A stretch of 64,000 bases of DNA from the NCBI GenBank assembly GCA_933228675.1, contig OW121743.1, positions 49,751,422 to 49,815,421 on the forward strand, read 5' to 3'. The position numbers were made by a program, and so were the translations under genes. The notes below the pieces were generated by a model. It was not told where the DNA came from, did not search any database, and saw only the letters and a list, made by a program, of their open reading frames with translations. Source of the stretch: Stomorhina lunata. Lineage: Eukaryota; Arthropoda; Insecta; Diptera; Rhiniidae. Shown in pieces: positions 23,253-35,600 of this stretch. Positions within the stretch are counted from its first letter, which is position 1. Every line of letters starts with the position of its first letter.

Positions 23253-23690
23253 ACAAGTAAGAAAGTGCTATAGTCGGTCATGCCCGACCATACGATACTC
23301 TTTACCACTAAGGTCAAAGGTGTTATTTTTCCTGTATAAAGACAAATATTTGCTAAATTTTGTCATCATACAAACATTTTCTCAAAACTTATATATTTAG
23401 GCTGTTTCCGTCATTTGGACTTATATGAGAGCTAGGGTGATATGTGGACCGATTATCTCGATTGTTGCAAAAATTATCTATGAAAAAAATAAACTTAAAA
23501 TTCCCATTATCTTTGGATTTACGAGCGTCTTAGTAATTTTTGTCAAATTTAGAGCGTTTTCAAAGAAAATTTTGAATGGGAGCTATGGTCAAATGGGGAC
23601 CGATTTTAACGAAATTTGGTACAGTTATTTTAGTTTACATAAACAGTATTTGGTTTAAATTTCATGTAAAAATATTGATAAAAAATCGCA
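23253..23690 (-). mobile_element. Repeat family B copy, inverted and 5'-truncated
   Basis: It opens with ACAAGTAAGAAAGTGCTATAG and GGTCATGCCCGACC, the inverse of the family B 3' end. It continues through TAGGCTGTTTCCGTCATTTGG and GGGAGCTATGGTCAAATGGG and stops near CATGTAAAAATATTGAT, before the family 5' hairpin. Confidence 0.75.
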
Positions 23691-25080
23691 TTTTAACCGC
23701 TAACACGAAAAGGAAGGAGATGAAACTCGGGAACAAATAAAACCATTATTTTCACTGATTTATGAATCTTTGAAAGAAAATATGAAATACGAATTTTTTC
23801 CTAATAAAAAACGTTTAAGTAAAAACTGTATCGTCCGTCACGTAGCATCCGTAAAATCCTCTAATTTTGCTCTATCGTTAATGCATTAATAATTTTTTTT
23901 ATTACTATGACCGATTTAATGAAAATTACAGAAACACGTGTTGAAAAAAAAAATCACTTCCATTTTTTGTAGCGTCTGTCACAGCACTTTAAAAGCGAAT
24001 ATCTTTTTCCTACAAAAGAAGTGTGCAAATTAACAACTGCCATTCGGTACCACAATCGATGGGCTAATATTCCCTGAAATCTGTGCAAAGATATCTCGTG
24101 TAGAACGATAATTGGATACATTTAAGTAAAACTAAATCCGTACAAATGTATCGTCTGCCACGCAGGATTTGCCCATATGTTATATATTTCTTAAGAAAAA
24201 CCTGGAAAAATGTTTATTTTTAAACATTAACTTTAAGAACTTACAACTTTTTACATAGTAAAGCTTTTAATACACTTAGATCTTGACCTACATATTTGTT
24301 ATATAGAATTATATTTTTAAATCGGTTAGGAAATGACAATTATATATCGTTTTAAGTGATTCATAAGGTGTCCTAATTGGGGGCCGATGATGCCGCCCCG
24401 GTAAAATCTAGTCTCTTCAGGTCCAAAACTTAAGCTACCCAACACTTCTGCTATATCCACATACAATTTTTTAAAAACCACCTAACGTTTTAGAAGGACG
24501 CACTTATTTCCTTTCTATTTTTAAACCATTCCACTGTGGATTTCTAGATTAAAAAAATTTCCCTTCATGACAAAGCTGTGCGGTTCTTCTATATCAAACC
24601 ACCGGAAATTTAGTTTCAATTGTATTATTTGTATACATACATACATATATTTACACTTGTTGCCTTTTACTACAAACTACAGATACTTGACCAACAAAAA
24701 CAAATAGGACTTTTCCCATTTATTTGTTCAAAAAACACATCTCGACAGTAGATAGACATTATATAAATATATTTCAATAGTTTACTATTGAACTGGCTGA
24801 TTTGTTTTTCAGTTTTTTTTTAAAGTGCTGTCTATTTGGTTATCAAACGCTTATTTGTTTTATTTTGTTAACTTTTTTCTGAGTGGATTTTTTTTATATT
24901 CTATTTTGCGATTTTTATTTAGATAACCAAAGTTACCCCCAATAGGAGTTATATTGGGTTGTTGGTTCTATTTCAATTTATTTTACATGCCAATAACTTT
25001 GCTCTTCAAATACTGCAGTACCCTCTTTGATTAGCATAAAGTTGTTTCAGATAGTTCACAGTAGGATAAAATGAATAAAA
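23691..25080. other. Unique DNA with a recurring CGTCCGTCAC-like motif
   Basis: Variants of AGCGTCCGTCACAG occur near 23133, 23828, 23970 and 24146. The remainder (24.2-25.08 kb) shows no gene or repeat. Confidence 0.4.
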
Positions 25081-27235
25081 AGTGGAACTTGTATTCATAT
25101 AAAAAAGACTTCCTATCGCCAACTTTTCTATAAAAAAAGTCTTCCTAACGTCAACTTTTCTATAGAAATGTCTTCCTATCATCAACTTTTCTATACAAAT
25201 GTCTATCTATCGTCAACTTTTCTATAGAAGTGTCTTCCTAACGTCAACTTTTCTATAGAAATGTCTTCCTAACGTAAACTTTTCTATAGAAATGTCTTCC
25301 TAACGTCAACTTTTCTATAGAAATGTCTTCCTATCGTCAACTTTTCTATAGAAATGTCTTTCTAACGCCAACTTTTCTATAGAAATGTCTTCCTAACGTC
25401 AACTTTTCTATAGAAATGTCTTCCTAACGTCAACTTTTCTATAGAAATGTCTTTCTAACGTCAACTTTTCTATAGAAATGTCTTCCTAACGTCAACTTTT
25501 CTATAGAAATGTCTTCCTAACGTCAACTTTTCTATAGAAATGTCTTCCTAACATCAACTTTTCTATAGAAATGTCTTCCTAACGTCAACTTTTCTATAGA
25601 TAAGTCTTCCCAACGTCAATTTTTCTATAGAAATGTCTTCCTAACGTCAACTTTTCTATAGAAATGTCTCCCTAACGTCAACTTTTCTATAGAAATGTCT
25701 CCCTAACGTCAACTTTTCTATAGAAATGTCTTCCTAAGGTCAACTTTTCTATAGAAATGTCTTCCTAACGTCAACTTTTCTATAGATATGTCTTCCCAAC
25801 GTCAACTTTTCTATAGAAATGTCTTCCTAACGTCAACTTTTCTATAGATATGTCTTCCCAACGTCAACTTTTCTATAAAAATGTCTTCCTAACGTCAACT
25901 TTTCTATAGAAATGTCTTCCTAACATCAACTTTTCTATAGAAATGTCTTCCTAACGTCAACTTTTCTATAGACATGTCTTCCTAACGTCAACTTTTCTAT
26001 AGAAATGTCTTCCTAACGTAAACTTTTCTATAGAAATGTCTTCCTAACGTCAACTTTTCTATAGAAATGTCTTCCTATCGTCAATTTTTCTATAGAAATG
26101 TCTTTCTAACGCCAACTTTTCTATAGAAATGTCTTCCTAACGTCAACTTTTCTATAGAAATGTCTTCCTAACGTCAACTTTTCTATAGAAATGTCTTTCT
26201 AACGTCAACTTTTCTATAGAAATGTCTTCCTAACGTCAACTTTTCTATAGAAATGTCTTCCTAACGTCAACTTTTCTATAGAAATGTCTTCCTAACGTCA
26301 ACTTTTCTATAGAAATGTCTTCCTAACATCAACTTTTCTATAGAAATGTCTTCCTAACGTCAACTTTTCTATAGATAAGTCTTCCCAACGTCAATTTTTC
26401 TATAGAAATGTCTTCCTAACGTCAACTTTTCTATAGAAATGTCTCCCTAACGTCAACTTTTCTATAGAAATGTCTCCCTAACGTCAACTTTTCTATAGAA
26501 ATGTCTTCCTAAGGTCAACTTTTCTATAGAAATGTCTTCCTAAGGTCAACTTTTCTATAGAAATGTCTTCCTAACGTCAACTTTTCTATAGATATGTCTT
26601 CCCAACGTCAACTTTTCTATAGAAATGTCTTCCTAACGTCAACTTTTCTATAGAAATGTCTTCCTAACGTCAACTTTTCTATAGAAATGTCTTCCTAACG
26701 TCAACTTTTCTATAGAAATGTCTTCCTAACGTCAACTTTTCTATAGAAATGTCTTCCTAACGTCAACTTTTCTATATAAATGTCTTCCTAACGTCAACTT
26801 TTCTATAGAAATGCCTTCCTATCTTTAACTTTTCTATAGAAATGTCTTCCTTACGTCAACTTTTCTATAGAAATGTCTTCCTAACGTCAACTTTTCTATA
26901 GAAATGTCTTCCTAACGTCAACTTTTCTATAGAAATGTCTTCCTAACGTCAACTTCTCTTTAAACTTTTCTAAAGAACTGTCTTCCCGTCGTCTACTTTT
27001 CTATAGAAATGTCTTCCCTAGGTCAACTTTTCTATAAAGATATTTAAAGAAGTGTGTTCCTAACGTCAACTTTCCTACAGAAATGCTTTCCTATCGTCAA
27101 CTTTTCTTTAAAAGTGTTTTCCTATCCTCAACTTTTCTATACAAATATCTTCTTATATTCAACTTTTCTATAGAATTGCCTTCCTATCGTCAACTTTTCT
27201 ATGAAAGTGCCTTCCTATCATCAACTTTTCTGTAG
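25081..27235 (+). repeat. 31-bp CTTCC satellite, array 1 (about 68 units)
   Basis: A tandem unit of period 31, made of AACTTTTCTATAGAAATG and TCTTCCTAACGTC. Edge units (before 25.2 kb and after 26.95 kb) are diverged and the core is uniform. A run of about 20 units is repeated 744-775 bp later with its variants in the same order, so a block of 24-25 units was duplicated. Confidence 0.92.
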
Positions 27236-28470
27236 ACTTCTTTTTATTTCAAATTTATTGTCATCCTAACCCAGTGTGCCATGTAAACTCAGTTTATTTT
27301 ATATTGTACTTTTAGCTTTTTTTTGTAAATTTATAGCTTTTGCCCATTTAAAACCAAAAACTAATAAAAACTGTAGTTCATTTTAATAGAATAAAGTCAA
27401 AATATTACCTTGGATTGATTGTTATTTTCGATTCGTTTGATACAGTTCAGGTACATAAAGTACTTTGGGTAAAATACACTTTTGATTGACTCTGTATAAA
27501 TGGTAAAATTGGTTAATTTATTGTTTTTGATGTGAGGGTCTATTACGTTTTAAATTAAGGGTTCTTTACATGAGATGTTTTGGTTTTAATATTTAGGGGA
27601 TTTGAAAGAGATGAGGAGTATTTATATGTGTGTGTTGGGACTCTGTTAAAGCAATGGCTGGATATTGAGTTCGATGTCGTTAGTCTGTCTGATGTTATTG
27701 TAAGGACATATAGTGTAAAGTGACTTTTTGAAATATATCGCTCTTATTGCTATGGAATCTTAAAGTTTTAAACAAAAATAACTTTTTAGCTTAATTCGAC
27801 TTTTAGAGTAAATCATTAAAAAAAAACCTTAAGGCATTTTTTGTACTTTATGACCTTTGATTTAAACTTATCGTTAAATTAAGCAAATGGTTAAATTACT
27901 TTAAATGTATATCCCTCATTTCCATTACTTGAAACATATCTCTTGCCCTTGTACTTTAATACTTACCTTTCCACGGTTTAATTGAATTTTCTTTACCGCG
28001 CTTTTAAACGTTTTACTATGCCAGTAACTAGGTTTCGATTGTTACCTTGTGCCGGGCATCCAAAGTTCAGTTCCTTTGTTTTCGTAATTGTTCGTTTAAT
28101 TTGCTGCAAAGAACCTTCATCTGCAGTTTGATAAAAACCCATTAATGGCTTTATAAATACTCTTCCATGGAATGCTTGATTTTATTGTGCTTCGATATGA
28201 TGATGGTGGCCCAAGGAAGTTATAATAACTTTACGCTTTTTGTTTTGAGTTTTTTTTTTTCGTTTATTTGTTGTTTACATTTTTCAATGCCTTGAACTAC
28301 AATTATTCTGAACTATGGGTTTGTTTATTATTTGCTAAGCAACCATCGGTAAATCTAAAATGTAGAAAGGAACATAAATGGTTTTGCTCTGGGATGTTTA
28401 AGGCCATAGAAGTTTAATTGTCTGATTTTACTAGATTGTTTCGTAACTATATTAAACTGTTATCAAAAAA
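27236..28470. other. Unique AT-rich DNA
   Basis: No coding region or shared repeat was recognised. Confidence 0.4.
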
Positions 28471-30680
28471 ACTTTAATAATTTTTTTTTTGAAAATTCTC
28501 TTGTTTAAAAAATTTCCCTTAAAGGGAAATTTTATTTAAATGGGAGAAATTTAAATCTTTATTATTTTTGTTATATATATTGTTTAAATACACATTTTTT
28601 CTATTTTTTTTCCAAAATTTCTCAGATTTAAAAAATTTCCCTTGTCGGGAAATTTTAATTATAGAAAAAATGTTGAAAATTTTATAATTTTTGTTATATA
28701 AATTATTTGAATAAAATTTTTATATAAATTTTTCAAAATTTCGACAATTTCAAAAAAATTCCCTTCAAGGGAAATTTTATTTAAGAGCTAATTTTTAATA
28801 TTTTTGTTATGGCTTTTAAAAAATAATACTGTTAGCAAAAAATGTTTATAAAATTTTATGAAAATTCTCTTGTTAAAAAAATTTCCCTTAAAGGGAAATT
28901 TTATTTAAAGGGGGGAAATTTAAATCTTTATGATTTTTATTATATAAGTATTTTAAATACAACATTTTTATATTTATTTTCAAAATTTCCCAAATTTAAA
29001 AAATTTCCCTTGTAGGGAAATTTTATCTATAGGAAAAATATAAAAAACTTTATAGTTTTTGTTATTTAAATTATTTAAATACATTTTTGATAAACATTTT
29101 TCAAAATTTCCCCAGTAATTAAAAATTTCCCTTCAGGGGAAATTTTATTTAAGAGCTAATTTTTCATATTTTGTAATGACTTTTTTAAATAATACTGTTA
29201 GCAAAAAATTTACATAATATTTTTTGAAAATTTTCTGGTTTAAAAAATTTCCCTTAAGGGGAAATTTTATTTAAAAGGAAGAATTTTTAATCTTTATTAT
29301 TTTTATCATTTTTGATATGGCTTTTAAAAAATAATACTGTTAGCAAAAAATGTTTATAAAATTTTATGAAAATTCTCTTGTTAAAAAAATTTCCCTAAAA
29401 GGGAAATTTTATTTAAAGGGGGAAATTCAAATCTTTATGATTTTTATTATATAAATATTATAAATACAACATTTTTATATTTATTTCCAAAATTTCCCAA
29501 ATTTAAAAAAATTCCCTTGTAGGGAAATTTTATCTATAGGAAAAATATAAAAAACTTTATAGTTTTTGTTATTTAAATTATTTAAATACATTTTTTGTAA
29601 ACATTTTTCAAAATTTCCCCAGTAATTAAAAATTTCCCTTCAAGGGAAATTTTATTTAAGAGCTAATTTTTCCTATTTTGTAATGACTTTTTTAAATAAT
29701 ACTGTTAGCAAAAAATGAATATAATATTTTCTGAAAATTTTCTGGTTTAAAAAATTTCCCTTAAGAGGAAATTTTATTAAAATGGAAGAAATTTTAATTT
29801 TTATTATTTTTATCATTTAAATTATTTAAATACAATATTTTTGTAATTATTTCCGAAATTTCCCAGATTAAAAAAATTTCCCTTGCGGGGAAATTTTATT
29901 TATAGGAAAAATATTATTTTTTTTTAATATTTGTTATATAAATTATTTAAATAAAATTTTTCGATAAACTTTTCAACATTCCCAGGTCATTTAAAAATTT
30001 CCCTTCAAGGGAAATTTTATTAAAGGGATAATTTTTAATATTTTGTTATGACTTTTATTATATAATACTATAAGTAAAAAACTCTGATATATTTTTTTGA
30101 AAATTCTCTTGTTAAAAAAATTTCCCTCAAAGGGAAATTTTATTTAAAAAGAAAAAATTTAAGCTTTTGTTGTTTTTGTCATATAAATTTTTTAAATACA
30201 ATATAGTTATAATTATTTCCAAAATTTCCCAAATTTAAAAAATATCCTTTGGGGGGAAATTTTATTTAGAGAAAAAATTGTTTTTTTTTTATTTTTTGTT
30301 ATATAAATTATTTGAACAAAAATTTTTCTAAACTTTTTTTTATAATTTCATCGACATTAAAAAATTTCCCTTTAGGGGAAATTTTATTTAAGGGCTAATT
30401 TTTAATATTTTGTTTAATTTTTATTAAATAATACTGGTACCAAAAAATGTTTATACAATTTTCTGAAAATCCTCTTTTTCAAAAAATTTCCCTTAAAGGG
30501 AAATTTTATTTACAAGAAAGAAATTTTAATCTTTATTATTTTTATAACTTAAATTATTTAAATACAATATTTTGTAATTAATTGTAATATTTTATAATTA
30601 ATTGTAATTTAAAATTGGCCAAGTTAAGAAAATATCCCTTGAAAGGAAATTTTTCTTATAGGGAAAATTTTCAAAACTTT
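28471..30680. repeat. Array of hairpin units, about 122 bp, in a three-unit higher-order repeat
   Basis: Eighteen inverted repeats of the form AAAATTTCCCTT-N-AAGGGAAATTTT occur at about 28510, 28631, 28757, 28881, 29003, 29127, 29247, 29390, 29511, 29634, 29756, 29878, 29999, 30121, 30243, 30365, 30487 and 30635. Sequences between hairpins come in three types (A, B, C) that cycle in order, giving a 365-371 bp higher-order unit. The 29247-29390 step skips B and C, marking a recombination joint. It is non-coding. Whether the hairpins form in vivo is inference. Confidence 0.88.
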
Positions 30681-31195
30681 GTTATATTTGTTATTAAAAC
30701 TTTGTATACAAACCATAATTAAAAATACTCTATCGATTGTTTTTTTTTACAGAATTGACAGTACTTGTAATTTCAAACCTTTAACCAAAAAGCTCTCAAC
30801 GCAATTTCCCTTTTCTTGTCAAACTTATAATGTCATATGTCTGAACATTCCTTCATTACTTAAAGTGATTCACTGGTGATTGAGCTTATTGTGAATCAAG
30901 TACAATGTTTTAAAGTGTCAGAAATTTTCACCAACTTCTGTTGAAACATCCGGAACATTAAATTTCTTAATGGGTCTCTAGAGAGCTTTCAATAGCTTTT
31001 TTGTAAACTTTACACATACATGTTACCTTATGTAATCACACAAGGCTCGGAACATAAATTAGTTTATTGCGTAAATGCGTTGATGCCAATAATGTTTTAA
31101 TTTTTCACAAACATGAAGTCTTGACAGTTGCACAGTGGGGTCAAAAAAATAATATAGCGGAAGCTCATTTTTTTAATTAAAAAAAATTAAACGGG
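30681..31195. other. Unique AT-rich DNA
   Basis: No gene or repeat was recognised between the two arrays. Confidence 0.4.
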
Positions 31196-32200
31196 ATTTT
31201 ACTGACAACTTTTCTATAGAAACATTAAATAGAATTGTCCTCCTTTGGTCAACTTTTCTAGAGCAAAGTCTTCTTTTGGTCAACTTTTCTATAGAAAAGT
31301 CTTCCTTTGGTCAACTTTTCTATAGAAAAGTCTTCCTTTGGTCAACTTTTCTATAGAAAAGTCTTCCTTTGGTCAACTTTCCTATAGAAAAGTCTTCCTT
31401 TGGTCAACTTTTCTATAGAAAAGTCTTCCTTTGGTCAACTTTTCTATAGAAAAGTCTTCCTTTGGTCAACTTTTCTATAGAAAAGTCTTCCTTTGGTCAA
31501 CTTTTCTATAGAAAAGTCTTCCTTTGGTCAACTTTTCTATAGAAAAGTCTTCCTTTGGTCAACTTTTCTATAGAAAAGTCTTCCTTTGGTCTACTTTTCT
31601 ATAGAAAAGTCTTCCTTTGGTCAACTTTTCTATAGAAAAGTCTTCCTTTGGTCAACTTTTCTATAGAAAAGTCTTCCTTTGGTCAACTTTTCTATAGAAA
31701 AGTCTTCCCTTGGTCAAATTTTCTATAGAAAAGTCTTCCTTTGGTCAACTTTTTTATAGAAAAGTCCTCCTTTGGTCAACTTTTCTATAGAAAAGTCTTC
31801 CTTTGGTCAACTTTTCTATAGAAAAGTCTTCCTTTAGTCAACTTTTCTATAGAAAATTCTTCCTTTACTCAACTTTTCTATAGAAAAGTCTTCCTTTGGT
31901 CAACTTTTCTATAGAAAAGTCTTCCTTTGGTCAACTTTTCAATAGAAAAGTCTTCCTTTGGTCAACTTTTCTATGGAAAAGTCTTCCTTTAGTCAACTTT
32001 TTTATAGAAAAGTCTTCCTTTTGTCAACTTTTCTCTAGAAAAGTCTTCCTTTTGTCAACTTTTCTCTAGAAAAGTCTTCCTTTGGTCAACTTTTCTCTAG
32101 AAAAGTCTTCCTTTGGTCAACTTTTCTCTAGAAAAGTCTTCCTTTGGTCAACTTTTTTATAGATAAGTCTTCCTTGGGTCAACTTTTTGATAGAAAATCT
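31196..32200 (+). repeat. 31-bp CTTCC satellite, array 2 (about 32 units)
   Basis: Period 31 with GTCTTCCTTTGGTCAAC and TTTTCTATAGAAAA. It differs from array 1 by TTTGG in place of TAACG, and so is a separate, internally homogenised branch of the same family. CTCTAG variants cluster at the right end. Confidence 0.92.
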
Positions 32201-33545
32201 CCCACTGTGCTCTATTATTTTTAATATCTTTTTCAATAAATAATTCCTTTTTGTTTGTTCTTATAAATTAGTTTTATTGTTTGATTATTTTGATAGCCTT
32301 AAAGGGTTAAAATACATTTCTTCTATTCAATTTTATATGTGTTTAATATTTATTTTCCACACTTTTGTTCTTTACCATTTCCTAGTTCTTTACCTTTTTT
32401 TCGCTTTCAAAAGCATTTCCTGTAACATGAAAAGCAGTTTTTCTTCTCCTGTATTATTGTTACAATATCCTTTACCCCTTTCTTTGTATTCCCTGTCGTA
32501 TTGTGTTTTCTTAAATAGCAAAATATGTTCAGTTTTATACAAAGAACTCTTTGTTTTTTATTTGGCCTCTTGGAATCCATGTAAGTTGCGTGTTTGTGTG
32601 TGAACGCAAGTGTTTGTGTGTGTATGAGAGTGTTAAGGGAAAAAGGGCTTTTCTTTCTTCTGGACTATTTGCTTTATTATTAAATTACTAGAATTCTTTA
32701 ACTTTTTTTTATTTCAATTTTCTTTCAATTTCTTTTATAAATATTGTTGCTTTATAATGGAACCGTGTGGAGCATAAAACCATTCAATTGATGAAAATAA
32801 ATGGTTTTTATTGTCAATTTATTGATTTTTCCTTCAGTTTCAGTAAAGTTTTCTTTCAGTTCAAAATCATCTATTTTGTTTCTTCATTTACACGTTTGTA
32901 TATTGATGTTGCTAAAGTTTTTTGTATTTATTTAAGTTGAACTAGTTGGTTTTTTTTTCTTGGTCGAAGGAAGTCAGACCTAACATCCCCCAGAATCAAA
33001 AAATATTAAAATTAAAGTTATAAATAGCGATTTTTAGATATGAGTGATAAGACAAATCCGGAAAAATATTAAAATCCTTCAATATTTCCTGTCATAATTC
33101 TGCGCCTTAAATTATAATCTTACTTATGGGATTACTTCCCTTAGTCTGACAGCTTCTCGTCAATCTCCTTCCAGTCTGTTTGATTCTGAAAGTCTCTTCA
33201 ATTTGTTTGTCTGTGTATGTGTGTGTGGTTTTTTTCCCACTTGAACTTTTATTGAGAATATCAAGTGTTTGTCTGTTCTAGATATTTTAGTTTTTTTTTC
33301 GATATTTTTTCTATTGAAGCCAACTCATGTTTGGCCTATTACCTACAATCGATAGGTAACATATTGCCATAAATTTTATGTTATTTATTAAATTCTAATT
33401 TTATTTTGACATCATCAGTCTTTAGCTTTTCATTTTCAATTTATATCAACATTTTTCTAATGTATTTACGGATTTGAAATTTGCCTTTAAAAACCATTAT
33501 ATTAAATTTTGTTTCTAAAAATTTGTTAAAAGAATATAGCATGTT
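32201..33545. other. Unique T-rich DNA
   Basis: Short frames here are low complexity and show no domain. A GTGTGTG-type tract lies near 32590-32625. Confidence 0.4.
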
Positions 33546-35600
33546 AGACTTTTTTTATAGAGAAGTCTTCCTCACGTCAATTTTTCTAAAGGAATGTCTT
33601 CCTACCGTCAACTTTTCTATAGAAATGTCTTCCTACCATGAACTTTTCTATCAAAATGTCTTCCTACAGTCAACTTTTCTAAAAATATATCTTCCTACCG
33701 TCAATTTTTCTAAAAAAAATGTCTTCCTAGCGTCAACTTTTCTATCAAAATGTCTTCCTCACGTCAACTTTTCTATCAAAATGTCTTCCTCACGTCAACT
33801 TTTCTATAGAAAAGTCTTCCTCACGTCAACTTTTCTATAGAAAAGTCTTCCTCACGTCAACTTTTCTATAGAAAAGTCTTCCTAACGTCAACTTTTCTAT
33901 AGAAAAGTCTTCCTCACGTCAACTTTTCTATAGAAAAGTCTTCCTATCTTCAACTTTCTATAGAAAAGTCTTCCTATCTTCAACTTTTCTATAGAAAAGT
34001 CTTCCTGTCGTCAAATTTTCTATAGAAAATTCTTCCTATCGTCAACTTTTCTATAGAAAAGTCTTCCTATCGTCAACTTTTCTATAGAAAAGTCTTCCTA
34101 TCGTCAACTTTTCTATAGAAAAGTCTTCCTATCGTCAACTTTTCTATAGAAAAGTCTTCCTATCGTCAACTTTTCTATAGAAAAGTCTTCCTATCGTCAA
34201 CTTTTCTATAGAAAAGTCTTCCTATCGTCAACTTTTCTATAGAAAAGTCTTCCTATCGTCAATTTTTCTATAGAAAAGTCTTCCTATCTTCAACTTTTCT
34301 ATAGCAAAGTCTTCCTATCGTCAACTTTTCTACAGCAAAGTCTTCCTATTGTCAACTTTTCCATAGAAAAGTCTTCCTTTTCCTTAGAAAAGTTTTCCTA
34401 TCGTCAACTTTTCCATAGAAAAGTCTTCCTATCGTCAACTTTTCTATAGAAAAGTCTTCCTATCGTCAACTTTTCTATAGAAAAGTCTTCCTATCGTCAA
34501 CTTTTCTATAGAAAAGTCTTCCTCAAGTCAACTTTTCTATAGAAAAGTCTTCCTCACGTCAACTTTTCTATAGAAAAGTCTTCCTATCTTCAACTTTTCT
34601 ATAGCAAAGTCTTCCTATCGTCAACTTTTCTACAGCAAAGTCTTCCTATTGTCAACTTTTCCATAGAAAAGTCTTCCTTTTCCTTAGAAAAGTTTTTCTA
34701 TCGTCAACTTTTCCATAGAAAAGTCTTCCTATCGTCAACTTTTCCATAGAAGAGTCTTCCTATCGTCAACTTTTCTATAGAAAAATCTTCCTCACGTCAA
34801 CTTTTCTATAGAAAAGTCTTCCTCACGTCAACTTTTCTATAGAAAAGTCTTCCTCACGTCAACTTTTCTATAGAAAAGTCTTCCTCACGTCAACATTTCT
34901 ATAGAAAAGTCTTCCTTACGTCAACTTTTCTATAGAAAAGTCTTCCTCATGTCAACTTTTCTATAGAAAAGTCTTCCTATCTTCAACTTTTCTATGGAAA
35001 AGTCTTCCTATCTTCAACTTTTCTATAGAAAGGTCTTCCTGTTGTCAAATTTTCTATTGAAAATTCTTCCTATCGTCAACTTTTCTATAGAAAATTCTTC
35101 CTATCGTCAACTTTTCTATAGAAAAGTCTTCCTATCGTCAACTTTTCTATAGAAAAGTCTTCCTATCGTCAACTTTTCTATAGAAAAGTCTTCCTATCGT
35201 CAGCTTTTCTATAGAAAAGTCTTCCTATCGTCAACTTTTCTATAGAAAAGTCTTCCTATCGTCAACTTTTCAATAGAAAAGTCTTCCTCTCGTCAACTTT
35301 TCTATAGAAAAGTCTTCCTTTCCTCAACTTTTCTATAGAAAAGTCTTCCTGTCGTCAACTTTTCTATAGAAAAGTTTTCCTATCGTCAGCTTTTCTATAG
35401 AAATTTTTAACTTTTCTATAGAAATGTTGTCCTATCGTCAACTTTTCTATAGAAAGGTCCTCCAATCGTTAACTCTTATATAGAAAAGTCATCCTATCGT
35501 CAGAACTGTCTTCGTATCGTCAACTTTTTTATAGAAAAGTCTTCCTACCGTCGACTTTTCTATAGAAATTTGATCCTATCGTCGACTTTTCTAAGACAAA
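33546..35600 (+). repeat. 31-bp CTTCC satellite, array 3 (about 66 units)
   Basis: Period 31 with GTCTTCCTATCGTCAAC or TCCTCACGTCAAC and TTTTCTATAGAAAA. A stretch with AGCAAAG variants and one shortened unit (CTTCCTTTTCCTTAG) near 34300-34390 recurs exactly 300 bp later, and a TATCTTCAAC/CTGT variant run near 33945-34035 recurs about 1.03 kb later. Each unit contains the perfect 16-bp palindrome CTTTTCTATAGAAAAG. Confidence 0.92.

Noticed and set aside
25081..27235. CRISPR-like array
   Set aside because: There are no variable spacers; the whole 31-bp unit repeats and the genome is eukaryotic.
33481..33840. 119-codon plus-strand frame
   Set aside because: Most of it is the CTTCC satellite read in one frame (FLKECLP/FSIKMSS repeats).
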